The notes under the pieces are model-generated. The model made no database searches. It saw nothing but the letters and a program-made list of their open reading frames with translations, and was not told the DNA's origin. Of a DNA stretch of 64,000 nucleotides, positions 51,523 to 64,000 are shown in pieces; the first letter of the stretch is position 1; each line of letters opens with the position of its first letter. Source of the DNA: Luidia sarsii (lineage: Eukaryota; Echinodermata; Asteroidea; Paxillosida; Luidiidae); NCBI GenBank assembly GCA_949987565.1, contig OX465105.1:24189474-24253473 (forward strand), read 5' to 3'. A program made the translations under genes and the position numbers.

Positions 51523-51813
51523 CACTGCCCCTCAAAAGTTATAGCGCACCCACTACACAATTTTCAACTTAAGATTTCACTTTGAAATATCACAGCTGTT
51601 CAGTACACTATCAAACCTGTGTCTGGAGTCATTATTTTAATCAGTAATAATCATATTTCCACTAAGAAGCACCCTCTGCATTACGGCTAAAACAATAGAT
51701 ATACCACTAAAGAGACAGGTACGATTTGTAAACACATTATCTATGATTTAATTGGGTAAAAAAACACAAAGCAGATTTGTGTGTGGGTGCGCTATAACTT
51801 TTGAGGGGCAGTG
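51523..51813. mobile_element. Tc1/mariner-type MITE (291 bp)
   Basis: Exact 31-bp terminal inverted repeats starting CACTGCCCCTCAAAAGTTAT and ending gcgcacccac, flanked by TA on both sides. There is no transposase frame. Confidence 0.92.
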
Positions 51814-52208
51814 TACATGTATACTACCGGTATAATGCAGACTTACGTGTACATACTGTACATGTGTATCAAACCTACATTTATCAGGACTGCTTCAACT
51901 GAGGCAGTGTTTAGTCTAAAGGCAGAGACCTCAATGCACGCTGCCCTGGCAAGTCTCTGTCCCATCCACAGAGGGCCGACCAGCAAGGGTTTATCGGCAG
52001 GAATCCTTATCTGGCCCCGCCCTCTGATAAGAAGATTGTGAGCACCTCTAAACCACATAGCCAAGCAGATGGGTTTCATCAGCCCTTTACTGCACGTGCT
52101 GCACCTGTGCGGAGTCAAGGAGGTACAGTACCTCCTTGGTCGAGTCAAGTGAAAGAGCCCGATATCATGCAGTGTTGGTTCAAAATGTTTCCTCTGCAGC
52201 ACCAGCTG

Positions 52209-52372
52209 TCCATTTCATCAAACTCATTGCAACTTTAATCAGTCGGAAGATGATGAGCGATGCACAGAAACCATACAAACTATCCGAACTTATGAAGGAT
52301 TAATTAACTGTTAGATACATATAGGTTCAAGATTGAGTCACAATGTATCTTAAGGCTTTTTGAAATCCACCC
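52209..52372. mobile_element. MITE with CTG target duplication (family D)
   Basis: Begins tccatttcatcaaactcatt and ends aaggctttttgaaatccaccc. CTG at 52206-52208 and 52373-52375. The interior gatgagcgatgcacagaaac matches the 26.9-kb copy. Confidence 0.75.
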
Positions 52373-53348
52373 CTGCTCCTTCTTTCTTAGAAGTTTCCAA
52401 TTCAATCACATATCATTTTGTCCAGAGCTTGGATTATCATCAACCTTCAATTGAGCTGAAATTTTTTGAAATTTTGTTAATTCTTTTGAACTTTCATCTG
52501 CTTTCTTTTTCATTTATTATAGTTTGTTTATATAGTTTATACATGACTACAATCGTCATGTACATATTCCACAAGGCTGATACATGCATGCCAGTCATAT
52601 ATGCAAAGCCTAAAAAAAATCATATTTACTTAAAAGATTTGTATTGTTTTGTTAATTCAGAGGAAGTAGAATAGACTAACCAAACCTTTATTGGATTAAA
52701 TTCAAGGCTCAATACTCATCAATATAGGCCTATGCATCTAACTGTGATGTTATTCATGCAAAGAGGAAAACGACTGCAATTCTCACAGGAAGGACTCTGA
52801 TCTTAGAGTACACAGGCATGCCTCCGTTACACGTAGTCTGCGAACTGACAGCTCATTAATAAAGCAAGTCTATTGCATAATGCGATGGCCTGACATCGTA
52901 ATCTTTGGTATTCTTTACCCTGATCCTGATGCATTCGCCTTAAAGAGTAGGGGGGGATTACTTCGTCTTGGTGATGGGAGGGGGTGATTAATTAAAAGGA
53001 GGGAGAAGAAGCTTGGAAACAGTGGTAAACGACTTAGGCCCATGACTCATGACCTGGTGGATGGTTATTTTTGGACTAATTACAAGTACAACCCAGGGTC
53101 TGTTTTTGTTGAATCTGAGCTCTTTTGTTGAATCCAAACTCTTTTCACAGAATGTGGGAGTGTTACACTGTTCACTCTACGATGGTAGGATATTTTTGGT
53201 TAAATGTTTAGAAAATTTACCATCACAATTTCTATCCAGGCGTGGACCACATGAAGTTTGCACTTTTGGAAAGGCCAGTAGGCTAAGTATTTGCTAACTA
53301 TAGATTTTGACATAACAAAATATGATGCTGTGGTGTCTTTTTCTGTAA

Positions 53349-53570
53349 AGCCCCTACACAACATTGGTCGAGGTCAAAGAATAGCATTCATACATTTTCT
53401 GATCCAACATATGCATGGAATAGCACACAAGTCTGTGAAAATTTCAGCTCAATTCGGCCATCGAGTCTCGGGAAAATTGTGAAAACCGCTTCATTTGTTT
53501 CGCGAAAATGCAGCATTCAACGCCGTATTGTTCCGAAAAATAGTTTAGATCTCGGTGAGACGTAAACAAA
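53349..53570 (+). mobile_element. MITE of family A, 3' truncated
   Basis: AGCCCCTACACAACATTGG and the interior through gatctcggtgagacgtaaac match copies 1 and 2. The right inverted repeat is missing. Confidence 0.75.
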
Positions 53571-55804
53571 ACTTAAAAACAAAAATCCTGACAATTTAAA
53601 AGTTGATTAAAATGGGACACAGGCCTTCTCATAATTAAGCTCCGTACAACAAATATGTTAATCTTTGTGTTTGTAGAGTGCATTCTCCCTTTTCCATTAA
53701 TACAATATACACTGCAGTATACATGTACACATTTTAGGTTTCAAATTTTAATTGTACACATAATGTACAATGCACATTTATGCAGGCCCACGTACATGTA
53801 CATGAACATGTATATTGTGGCATGTCATTTGGCAGATCTACACAGTTGGTATTCAAAAGGAATGCAGCAGGGTTTGTTCCTTGATATATGACAAAGACCC
53901 CCCCCCCCCCCATTTGCAGTCAGGAACTGCACAGTCACAGTATTCTAATGGTTTAACACTGGCTGCATAAACCCATCCTGAGCCACCCCAGACCCAATAC
54001 CAGCTGCACAGTTTTCCACCAGGGAGCTGTCTGTTTGTTACCACGGCGCAACATTTTAGGACTGTTGTACATTTATGACTGTTTCCACCGTCCCCACTCC
54101 CCCCCCCCCACGAAAAAAAACCCCTTAATTATTTGGATCACAATATGAATCGTGATTCAATCTTCACCTTTTTTGGTGTGATTGGAATCATTGGACGCAA
54201 AATAACGGAATCATTAGGACTCCACTATTAGTATCAGTGAGACGGTGCGACTGCGTGTGGGAATGCTCCACTGAATCCCGCCAGTTTTGTTAATCCCACA
54301 ATGTACTGCTCGCACTCAGACTGACAGGAGGTGCCATGCCTGTTTGAATAGTTCTCCCTGCGTGGGCCTCTCTCGTGGACACTGCGCACCATTTGACCAC
54401 AATTGCCAACCACAATCGGCTCGCGATTTTTGGGCCTGTGTGTTGATGCCAGCCAAAAAACAAACCAGTGTTTGAATCGCGATTTCAAACAACATTTTGA
54501 TTTCAGCCAAGCTTAATCACCCCCCAGTTCTATGTGATGGTATGGCCTGTGAGTTTCAGGGATCGCCATTGAATCAACCTGAGAAAACAAAGCAAGGGCT
54601 CACACCACAGTCAGTAAAAAATGAATCCATTTTGTAAACATGTACACTGTAGATGGTGATCATGAGTAGAGTGTACTAGAAATGCTGGGTACTCAGTCAC
54701 CGGTCCCTAATGACTGAGGTCTTGAGAGACGCTTGTGATGTTGATGGGTACCAGCTGTTCCAGGCAGTTTAGCGAAATGCACACACATGTATGTAATGTA
54801 ACAATAAATCCTCTGAGTTGTCTGTGTTGTTGAACTGTGGGTTTCTTCTCAGTGAAGTTGGATACATGTACATGTACCTAAAAACTTTCCTCTTATTAGG
54901 GCCGTTACCACTGTCCCACAAAAAACCCCGTGATTATTTGGATCGCGATTCAGACTAAAAATAAAAATACACAAACCCATGGCATCTGAGAGGTATTACT
55001 AGAGTGATCAGTCTGAAGGCAAAGGATGTCACAGTTTGTGCAAAAAATAGCAAGCGGCTCTCGTGACGCGGCAACCCAGCTCCTCTCACAAGGCTTCTCC
55101 TCTTGCTCTCTCTCTCTCTCTCAGAAGGAAAATGGTGTCTGCCCCGACACACCCTGCATTTCACTCTTATACTCCCTGACTTTCTATTTTCATGTAAAGT
55201 AGCCCCACCCTAAACTTCTATACGCTTCCCTGATCCCGGAGAACACTACAAAAGAGTACAAGTCTTGTGGAATTTTCAGTGCTGGGAGTGGGTTGTATTC
55301 ATAAACAAATTCGATCTTTCCAAAAGAAATTCCATGGCCTTGGGTTGTAATCTAAAAAGAAAAAGGTAGGCCTAACTACTGAATATTCATACGTCAATCC
55401 TGCGCCCTGACATAAAACGCAAAGGGTTGAGCCCCTACGATTCGCGCGGTTAACTTCTGTAGAACACCAAATCATCATAGTACAAATAAAGAATTCTGAC
55501 AAGGGACTCAATGTTGTTTTTCATTTTTGTTTTTGATTTTTGCAAAGATTGGGCATTGGGGAGCTTCGTTGTTACATAATTTTCCCCGCTAACTACCATA
55601 GTCGTTCCTTCGCTTATACAATCTGATTGGACTCACAGCTTCTAATGAGGGCAGGACTTCATACTTGGGAGGGACTGTGTTATTACATGGGCCCTGTGGA
55701 CTCGAAGGCCATCACCATCTGGGGAGAGTGGGAGGGTTGGAAAGGCTGGCCAGATGGAAAAACAAAATCGTGAGCCCGCTGGATGGTGGGTGGCTAATTG
55801 TCAC

Positions 55805-55920
55805 TGAGTTAATGGCCGACGAAGACATGCTGTATCTGCACTAGAAAGCAGGAGTCATGGGTTTGAATCATGCCTGAGCTGAATCTTTTTCAGCAGGGGA
55901 CCAGGTATAGCACTTAGCTC
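55805..55920 (+). repeat. Second tRNA-like SINE type, copy 2
   Basis: gcactagaaagcaggagtca followed by tgggtttgaatcatgcctga (B-box-like) and tctttttcagcaggg, in the same order as 32235-32340. Confidence 0.45.
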
Positions 55921-56672
55921 ACGGTTCCTATTATACGTCGAGAAGGCCAAACCCTCATTGAAAATAATGATGAGAGAGCTGTGCATGGTTGTGAGGTTAC
56001 ATAATGACCTCAGTAAAGATAATTGAGGTTGAAAAACCAGTCTTGATGCACACCGCTATCAACTACTGTAGTCAACTCAATGGATGGTACCTCAGTTGAC
56101 TGGTTATCCGCCATTAGTTAATACAGCCACAACTTTGAGACACATTTCTATCTGTCTGATAGTCTGACCCCTCCCCTTTCAATCATGGTGGCCGTGGCTA
56201 CGGAAGTAATGAAGAAAAGGAAGTGATGACATTATAATGTACATATAATTATCGGTATGTATATGTAGCTCCAATTCACGGTTTCCCGAAACTGCATTTT
56301 TTTTTCTTCTGATTTTGAAAACCGGCACAATCCTTCACAATGTAGGTTGAACCATTATGGAATGTCACTTTACCAATCCCAGGTACTGACTATTACTTGT
56401 ATTAGTAATACAAAATGTGAATTTCCGGGAGATAATTTTTCTGCAGCAAAGCATGAAAAGACACACAGCTCACAGCTATTATCAAGGAGACTAATTCGCC
56501 CAAAATTAAAAAAGCATTTTATTGAACGGAAAAGACAAGAGACCTGGCTCTTTTCTTTTGTTTGATATGAAGCTGGCTCATTAGAATTTTGATGCTAGAC
56601 TTTACAGCTGTGGTCAACCACTCCGCTATCACACGTGTGCATGTAATTTTCAGCATGAATTGTAGGCCTAAA

Positions 56673-57246
56673 TTTCTTATTTCTTATTTCTTATTTATTA
56701 ATCTCATCCAACAGCAAACAAAATGCCAGTTACAGGGAGATATATATATAAAAATAAATAAAACACTAATTTGATAAATTAATTTACAATGAAATAGTTA
56801 AATAAATAATGGATATCATTCATAGAACCAACAGAAGTACAATCTTACAAACAAAGGCCATACAAACAACAAACAAAACATACAGACAAACAAACAGAAA
56901 ATAAGCAAACAAGTACAACTATGCAAGAAGCAGAGATTCAAACCACAATCAATCACAAGTTCACAATAATTCAGTACATAGTCAAAGACTGAAACACAAA
57001 CAGCACATTAAGTATTGAAAGTTGAAAGAGCTGCATGGACCTGGTGGCGAAAAGAATGCAAGGAAGGAGCACCGAACACATCACACATCCCATGCAGCCT
57101 GTTGTAAGTGGACGAAATCCTGGAGATGAAGCCATGCTTTGTCACTTCAACTCGGCTGCGTGGGATGTGGAAGATGTGCTCCTGTGCATGCCTTGTCCTC
57201 CGCACAGGTACATGCAGATGTACCCTCGAAATGATCCCCGAATCTG
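56673..57246 (-). mobile_element. LINE 3' end with ORF2 C-terminus
   Basis: Minus strand: the end of a reading frame (57205-57008, with HIFHIPRSRVEVTKHGFISR and later Ser-Phe-Arg), then a 3'UTR of about 330 bp and an AATAAG-like tail. The Arg-rich, F-I-S-R-x-S-x-x-Y-N-x-L composition fits the C-terminus of a non-LTR reverse transcriptase. It is 5' truncated, as usual for LINEs. Confidence 0.6.
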
Positions 57247-60200
57247 ATTGAATTGAATTCCATTTTATAGTGTAATGTCAGCAGTTACAGTAACTCTAAA
57301 GGACATTGTAAACATGGCAGGCACTTACTGTACATTGACCAAGATCTTTTCAAAGCTAGTGTAATGTCTGGTTAGATTAAGCCACAAGTCACTGAAGGCA
57401 GTTGTACACCGGGGTTAATCACCCTCACTTGCAATAATCCTACCATACACTTACAGTACATTTTACATGTAGGTGGTCTGACTTCCAATGAACTGGCTTC
57501 AAAAGTAAGTCACATTGTAACTCCGCGGAGCTTCAAAAGTAGGTCCATGGTATTGGTAACTCCTTGCTTGATTTTCAATGCATTGAGTCACAATGTAAAT
57601 CAAGCAAGGAGCCAAGAGCCTGAGTGAGAGTTTGAAGTTGTCGTAGCCACTAGTGTGTAGCTCAGCCTTGCACTAGAACTGTGCAATTTGAAGCCATAGC
57701 CAATAAATAAGGACACATTAGGACAGCCCTAGATTTCATAAATGTGGGAATAATGGGAGATAACATCAGATGTAAAGTACATGTTTGTCTATGAGAATGG
57801 GCTGCAGCTTCTAGCTAGCCTGGCTTTCTTAGACCCATATGCAGCTTCATGGCTACTCTTAGGCAAACCTGAGTCCGATCCTATTCCTAAAGTAAAGAGT
57901 GTCGTCGTCTCAGTTTGATACTGTACATGTAGCTCTCTGTCTGTTTCTCTGTCTCTCTGTTGAATTGGAGATTTGAAGTGCTTCACTTGTGTGCATACTA
58001 CAGGAAGTCTTTACACAGTCCCATCCCTGTCCCATTTTGTGTCAATGTACAGTAGTATGTGTGTTTGTATGTTGATTACCGGTATACAAAGTTGTACATG
58101 TACTGTACATGTACATTTGTTCTTGTTGGACACTTGACACTTCTTGTTGGACACTTGGGAGACAGTGAAGCTACATTTATGTAAGCATTGTTGTCTGAGT
58201 AACCATGGACTACGGTATTAGTAAATCAATCGGAAAGGCCAGTTCTAAAATAATCATTGAGCCCTACTGTATGAGTGCCACACACTGTACGTATATATGT
58301 ACATATTGTACATCTCATTTTTAAAGGCAAAACATTCTGAAACGGAAAACTGTACATTGTAGTGCAGTAAGTGTACTGTACAGTAGGTGTGCACTGTGCA
58401 GTGCATGTATGGCCAAAGGCGTAATGTACAGACTACAGTACACAGTGTACCCATGGAGCTGTAACTCCATGGTGTACCCATGTACTGTAGTGTACTGCAC
58501 ATTTAGAAGTTTGTTTACAATGCAAACTGTTTGTGTGATTTAGGTATAGGTACATGTATGATGTACAATGTACTACTGTTAGTGTTAGTATTATGTACAG
58601 TGTACAAGAACTTACGTTATGTACACGTATACATGTACAGTATACATGTACCTATACAGGTACGTTTTTATACACCTGTATACATTTACAGTAGAGTACG
58701 GTAATTGTGCGTACATGTCCTGTTTTGTACACTTCCTCCAACCATGGCTCTACCCAAGGTACAATGAGCCCTTCCAGTAGGCAAGGGGTGGTGGGAGGGG
58801 GGGGGGGGGGTGACCCGCCACATACAGGTGTCAAGTTCCAAGGTCAGGTATTTATACCAGGGCCAGCCATTAGGGCCATGAGACAGTAGTGTCGGGTTTC
58901 CAGGGTCCTGGTGTCAGATTCCTGGCCGTGGTATTGGGTTCCCAGTCAGTACCAGTGTTGGGTTCCTGGCTAGCCTGTGGGGGTAGGTGGGTACTACTCC
59001 TACTAGTACTAGTGGGTGCCAACTTCCATGTTGCTGAATGTGCTGCAGTGCTGATTCTGTTCAGTCCCTTATGCGAGTTATATGCTCCATGGTCTCCCCC
59101 AAGAATCTGAGCATACTGCATAGGTGTGCGATTGCATGGCAAGAATTTGTCTGGACCATACACGTGTACATGGGCAGATTTTTTTTCTTTTGAGGTCTCT
59201 CCTGAAAGTAACTTCCGTTGATTGGCTTGCTGTTTTTCACCAGGGCACTGTTCACAGTCGTTGTCTCTGGAATGCACTTTATCCCTCACAGAGGCAGGTT
59301 ATTTTGACCATGTTTTGACCATCTCACAGCCGGGGGGGGGGGGGGGGGGATTCGCCCAAATAATGGATTTGAATCCAAATTATGGATTTGAATGAAATTT
59401 TGCAGGGTGATAGTGAATTACATAATAAACATTTATTACATGTATTTGAGCTAGCATTCAAATTCTAAACCAAGATGTAAAACCAGTTTGCGAGTAGTGA
59501 TTTGACTCAACCCATGCAGAAGGATCTAAACTGTCAGGCCTTCTACAATCACTCTTTTAATTTAGGTCGATAGTTAACCCTATTGGTACTTAATTGCTGT
59601 CCATAGCTCAAACCCTATACTGAATTAAAATTGGCACTGCCTTTTGTAAGATTTCCACAGCATTCTGTAGGTCCGAAAAGAGTTAAAAAAAACCCAGAGT
59701 GCTTGAGTTGTTGCAGCAGTTTGTACAAACCATTCACATGTCAGTTGAAAAATAACAGCACTGGGCATCTGTCAAATTAGACCTTAGTGCCAGGACATGG
59801 GCTTTGCCTTAATTCAAAATCACCCCTCCTCTTCACACCCTGGACAAGCAGCATACCAGACCATGACCAGACTGTTGCCAGTTTCCAGAGAGAGTGTGTG
59901 AAGGGGAAAAAAATCGGGCAACAGACTGGTGTCCTTGATGCTGCCCCCCCCCCTTCCTCCCTCTGCAAGGATGGAATTTGACTGAGAGACTTTGGCCTGA
60001 TTATGATGGGCAGCCAAGACTGCATTGAGCCTGTCAGTGTAGCCACAAGGCTTACCAGCAGCCAACCCCCCCCCCCCCCCTACACACACACACTCACACT
60101 GTCTCAGGCCGCTCATAAATCAAACCTAGACACAATTTATAGAAGAAATTAGGAGATCTGACAGTTTGGATCTAGCAGTACATGTAGGGCTAGGGGGGAC

Positions 60201-61284
60201 CTTTCTCTCAGACAAGCCTGTCTTGTCTTGCGCACTGGACTTTTTTGGGGTAAACAAACTGAGCAAATAGGTTATTTGACCATTTTGAGTCCAGTGCGAC
60301 TGCAGACGCTGGTAAGATTTACCCATGGGAATGGTACCCACGGTCTCAGTAAAAAAAAAAAGTCCAATGCGAACACGGCTTTGGTGAAAGGTCCAGTCTG
60401 CATCCAAGCATTAGAGCCTCAAACTTGTAATGATTTGTATGCTTCAGGTCACTGTAGTCATCCACCTTTCTTTTTTTTGTTTTCTTTTTTTTTTGGTATT
60501 ACTATTAGCCTACTGACTATGATTTAAGGAGGATGGAGGGGATATATGACAAGGGTGTGTGGCATGTATAGCCAGGAGGAGTGGCCATTGTTGTAGTTGT
60601 GCTATACAGCCTTGGTACCCGCGCTTGTTATGATGGGCTAGCCTTAAATTATCAACCCACAACAAAAGCAAGGGTTGCTGAACTGGGTCATGTTGTTAAA
60701 AAAAACAAAATCAGCCTGGTTTCAAGAATCTGGGACAGTTGTCTTTGTTTAACAATTTCTTGTTTACCTTGTTGATACACTCCAGACAAGATTTATGTGC
60801 ACAAAGTAAAAGTATAGTCACTCACACAGAAATGATACCGGTTGCTAAGAATACTATCTCTCATTTGACCGGGGAAAATATAAATTATAAAGAGTTTTGT
60901 AGGCTTGGGGGACCCAGTTCCCCCTAAAAGGAAGGAGTGAGTTTAAAGGCATGTCTTAATTTAATGGCCAAGCTACATGTAAGTTCAAATTCCCAATTTC
61001 AATTTCTAATAGGTAAGAGGTCCTGACAGAATGCCTCTGTTGCTTTTAAGAAAGGTCCTGTGAGGATTGAACATCAGGTCCTCCTAACTAGTAATTATGT
61101 GTATGAGATTTGCATTTTGGTCTTTTTAAACAGTAAGCAATTTTCCATTTACTTGGATTGTTGAATGTTCAATGGTTTCATTGCAAGCTCATCTGAAGAA
61201 GAGTGTGGGTGTGTGTGTGTGTGTTACTAGTATGAAATCTGGCCCTCATGTTTTGATCCTAGCTGGACCCTTTCCCAGTGGCTT

Positions 61285-61480
61285 GCCAAGAAAAAGAATA
61301 TTCGGGAGACATTTTTCCAGGTTCATGTTTCCTTCTGGTTCATGTTTTCCCCCAGCCTACGAATACGATCTCACCCTTTTTAAGAGGAATTTCAATTCCT
61401 ATCTCCAGCCTTCCTGAGTCCCTCTCTTTCTCCTTCTTTCCTTAGCCCTTAGCCTTGAGTGGCTTTATGGCCTTGTTTTG
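61285..61480 (+). mobile_element. Possible LINE C-terminal remnant
   Basis: The frame ends PAYEYDLTLFKRNFNSYLQP then stop, which resembles the last residues of many non-LTR ORF2 proteins (Y-x-L-x-x-F-K-x-x-x-N). There is no upstream domain. Confidence 0.35.
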
Positions 61481-62253
61481 GGGTGAATTTTAAAAAGGAA
61501 AACAATACATTTAAATACATGTACATAGACAGTGTACATTGTAGGAATTGCCTCTTCTTTTGAGGATTCGTTGGCTTCAGAACGCGGACTTTCATCCCAG
61601 TCCTTGTCAGGGCGTACTTTTATTGAAAGCGATGGACCCAAAGGAGAGTTGACTCACCAATCACCATGGCAACGTGGCAGTGGTGGTCGGCGGGCCTCTT
61701 TTGTCAAGCTTTGACTGAAGGAGGGGGGGGGGTGGAGGATTACGAGTGGAGGGCAGTCCAGTGATGGGAAAGGATTCTCCTCACTCCTCAGACGCATGCA
61801 GTCTGTGCTCATGTTGTCTAGCTGGGTTACAGTAGTACTTGTACATTAGTTGACAAGCCATTGTACGCGACATGTATAAAGATATATGCTAACCCTCCAT
61901 TCTACATTATGGTGTACAGCGGCAGTCTCGTTTGGGTAATTTCTGGGGTGTAATTTACTTGGACTGTTCATGGATCTACAAAACCTGGGGTACAGGAGAA
62001 ATTAAAATCTTTGGTAGTTGAGTAGGACGACCTACTGGTAAGTTTATAATGCACACGTATCTTTATTGATGACCCGAATAGCTTGCTAACAGCTGCCTGC
62101 TGCAATTGCAAAGCAAAACACTGCAAGCAGATAAATCTTTCGCTGAGCTGCTAAAGACTTGTGAGTTGCATTCATACCGGTAAACTGAATGAAGTTGGCT
62201 TCTTAATGACTGTCCTCGTTTGTGAAAGTATTATCACTAGAGCATTTCACATA

Positions 62254-62713
62254 TGTGACCCGGCACAGCGACATGAGGAATATCCCACCAAAACACATTT
62301 CGAGTAAACAACGCCTGAAGTCAAAGTATCTCCTCAATTCGATAAAAAAAAATTCAGTTTTTGTTTTTGTGTATTTTCGGAAAGTTAATGTATTGGAGGA
62401 TATTATGTTCAAAGGATTTTTCCGAAATCCGTCTCTAAATGTTGAAAAAAACCAAAGGATTTCGGGGGAGTGTTTATGTACTGTTTTCATGAAAATGTAA
62501 AGTTCCTGCCTTTTTGAATGGCCGCTTTCGAGGAGTTAGTATGGTGCTGCTATATTGTGTCTGGTGCCAAATGAACGAGCGATGTCCCCTTGTACTATTT
62601 ACAACAAAGTTCACACAGAAATAATTTTGATATCATTTGAAAGCTGATGGTATTCTCTTTCACATCATTAGAAAATCTCAAAATCTCAAAAGTGGGGGTT
62701 ATGCCGGGTCACA
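62254..62713. mobile_element. MITE with TA target, ends TGTGACCCGGCA
   Basis: TGTGACCCGGCA at the left and its exact inverse at the right, with TA on both sides (62252-62253 and 62714-62715). 460 bp and AT-rich inside. The open frames on both strands within it are short and unrecognised. Confidence 0.7.
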
Positions 62714-64000
62714 TATGCCCAGATTTGATAGGCACAGTCACCATGATATGGGAACTCGCCGTTAAACCGAATGTTATTTACATGTAGCATAAATTTCTGT
62801 CTTTAAAATGAATCGCATCATTACGGTTTCCGGTGTAACGATCTTGCATTAACGTTGATTGCTAAGTGTCACTGAGAAGCACTGCAGGATCATTCATATC
62901 AAGTTCTTGCACTCATTCATGTACAATGTGATTGATAGACAAGGTGATCTGTATCTCGGATGTTCACTCAAGACTTGCATGCAAAGGTTTTCCATCGTTC
63001 GTCCGCTTGCCCTGGATTTTCTCTGGAGAAGTCGGGAGCCCAGCTGCCATCGACCCCGTGAAGTCTTCAGACAGGCTTTGTTTGAGACCAAGGAGGTATC
63101 AGGATACCTCCTTGTTAATGTTGAGACCATGTCCTGTTATTAATCCAACATTCCAGCCCGGCACTGTCTTGTGTGGCGCTGGACAACAAGGTTCTCCAGG
63201 AAGACCCTTCCACTCTTCCAATGGTGGAGGCCCGAGCTTGAGAGGGTAGCATACCCAACATGACCCGAATATGATACCTGCCAAAACAGCCAGCGGAGGG
63301 GGAGGGGAAGGGGGAGTGGCGGTCCTAATTAGGCTCACCTGTCCTTGTCCGCCACCCTGCCCCAGAGGAAAACAACATTGGGGCTTTTAAAGGGACACCC
63401 ATCCCAGCCAGGGTGGTAAACGGGGCCACTCACATGGAATGTGAGATTGACGGTAAGCAGCATTCTGTGGTGTTTTTTTTTAAAAGATTGGTTTGTGCAC
63501 AATATGGATCACATGCTGTGATCAGGCGCAATGTATACTGTACATGTACCGTACATGAATGTAGTACATGTGCTGATGTGAAAAGTTTCTTCCCAAATGG
63601 CATGTAGAGTATTGTATACATTTTCTTGATCACCCCTTTTTTCATCAGTAGACCTCCATGTATCTAGTGTACAGTTTGTATGCCTGGGCATGAATCTAGT
63701 GCCTTGTGGAGACCTAAGATAATAGGTTGAATAGATCTCCACAGGGAAATTGTAAAGGTATATATAGCCTAGGTCTCCGCAAGGTTATCACGAAACTGAT
63801 ATTTTGAAATAACTCAAAACTGGGAAGTTTGTGATGGGTAAGAATCAAATATAAGTGTTATTTAAAAGGGACATACGGTCTACTACCCAGGAAAGTGAAT
63901 GTGGTTGAAATGGGAGCATTTTTAAAACATGGTTGTATAGTGCACAAGAACAAAGCAATGTATCCACTTAGGTTACAGATTCAGGTAACTGTGTACATGT

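Larger units (their letters stand above)
43207..64000. other. Probable first intron of nucleoredoxin and/or intergenic DNA
   Basis: I looked for the second thioredoxin domain (W-C-P-P-C, F-P-W-G) and found no exon. Contents are MITEs (44.2, 44.9, 51.5, 52.2, 53.3, 62.3 kb), SINE and LINE remnants, TACATG clusters and homopolymer G or C runs (50682, 53900, 58798, 59332). Vertebrate NXN also has a very long first intron. Confidence 0.45.

Overview
This is animal (metazoan) nuclear DNA: genes are split by GT-AG introns, coding density is low, and transposons, tRNA-derived SINEs and minisatellites fill most of the space. The two recognisable genes, an MTMR3/MTMR4-type myotubularin phosphatase and a nucleoredoxin, fit an invertebrate deuterostome such as an echinoderm or a cephalochordate. 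The repeats do not let me name the species. No bacterial genes, CRISPR arrays or operons are present.

The main gene is on the minus strand. I rebuilt it exon by exon from splice signals and reading phase. Fifteen exons run from the ATG at 34290 to the stop at 12187. The coding parts add up to 3336 nt, which is 1111 aa plus a stop, with every junction in phase. The protein has, in order, a PH-GRAM domain, a myotubularin phosphatase domain (CSDGWDR, Cys412), a long Ser/Glu-rich disordered region with a coiled coil, and a C-terminal FYVE zinc finger with all eight zinc ligands. Such enzymes remove the 3-phosphate from PI3P and PI(3,5)P2 on endosomes and autophagosomes.

The second gene, on the plus strand, starts at 42871. 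Only its first coding exon (42871-43206) is visible; it encodes the N-terminal thioredoxin-like domain of nucleoredoxin with a WCGPC active site and a 12-glycine loop. The rest of the window (43.2-64 kb) shows no further exon and is probably a long first intron. The two genes are divergent, and a GC-rich, promoter-like stretch near 40.7-40.9 kb lies between them. A second promoter-like stretch near 5.2 kb may drive an unrecognised minus-strand gene whose first exon would encode 29 residues.

Layout: 1-5 kb, intergenic with a TTAA-flanked MITE, a foldback element and TACATG-rich DNA; 5.1-5.3 kb, putative divergent promoter; 5.3-12.1 kb, repeats including a 106-bp minisatellite; 12.2-34.4 kb, the MTMR gene, whose introns carry large arrays (45-bp, TGGG, 155-bp, 53-bp, GGA/GAA, GGGAGCCAG, GGGGA); 34.4-40.7 kb, probably its 5' intron, with perfect palindromes and nested MITEs; 40.7-42.9 kb, divergent promoters; 43-64 kb, MITEs, SINE remnants and LINE ends.

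I found no undescribed multi-gene system. The most unusual feature is the intron just before the catalytic MTMR exon. Its sense strand has no adenosine for 463 nt, which should force use of a branch point at least about 470 nt from the splice acceptor.
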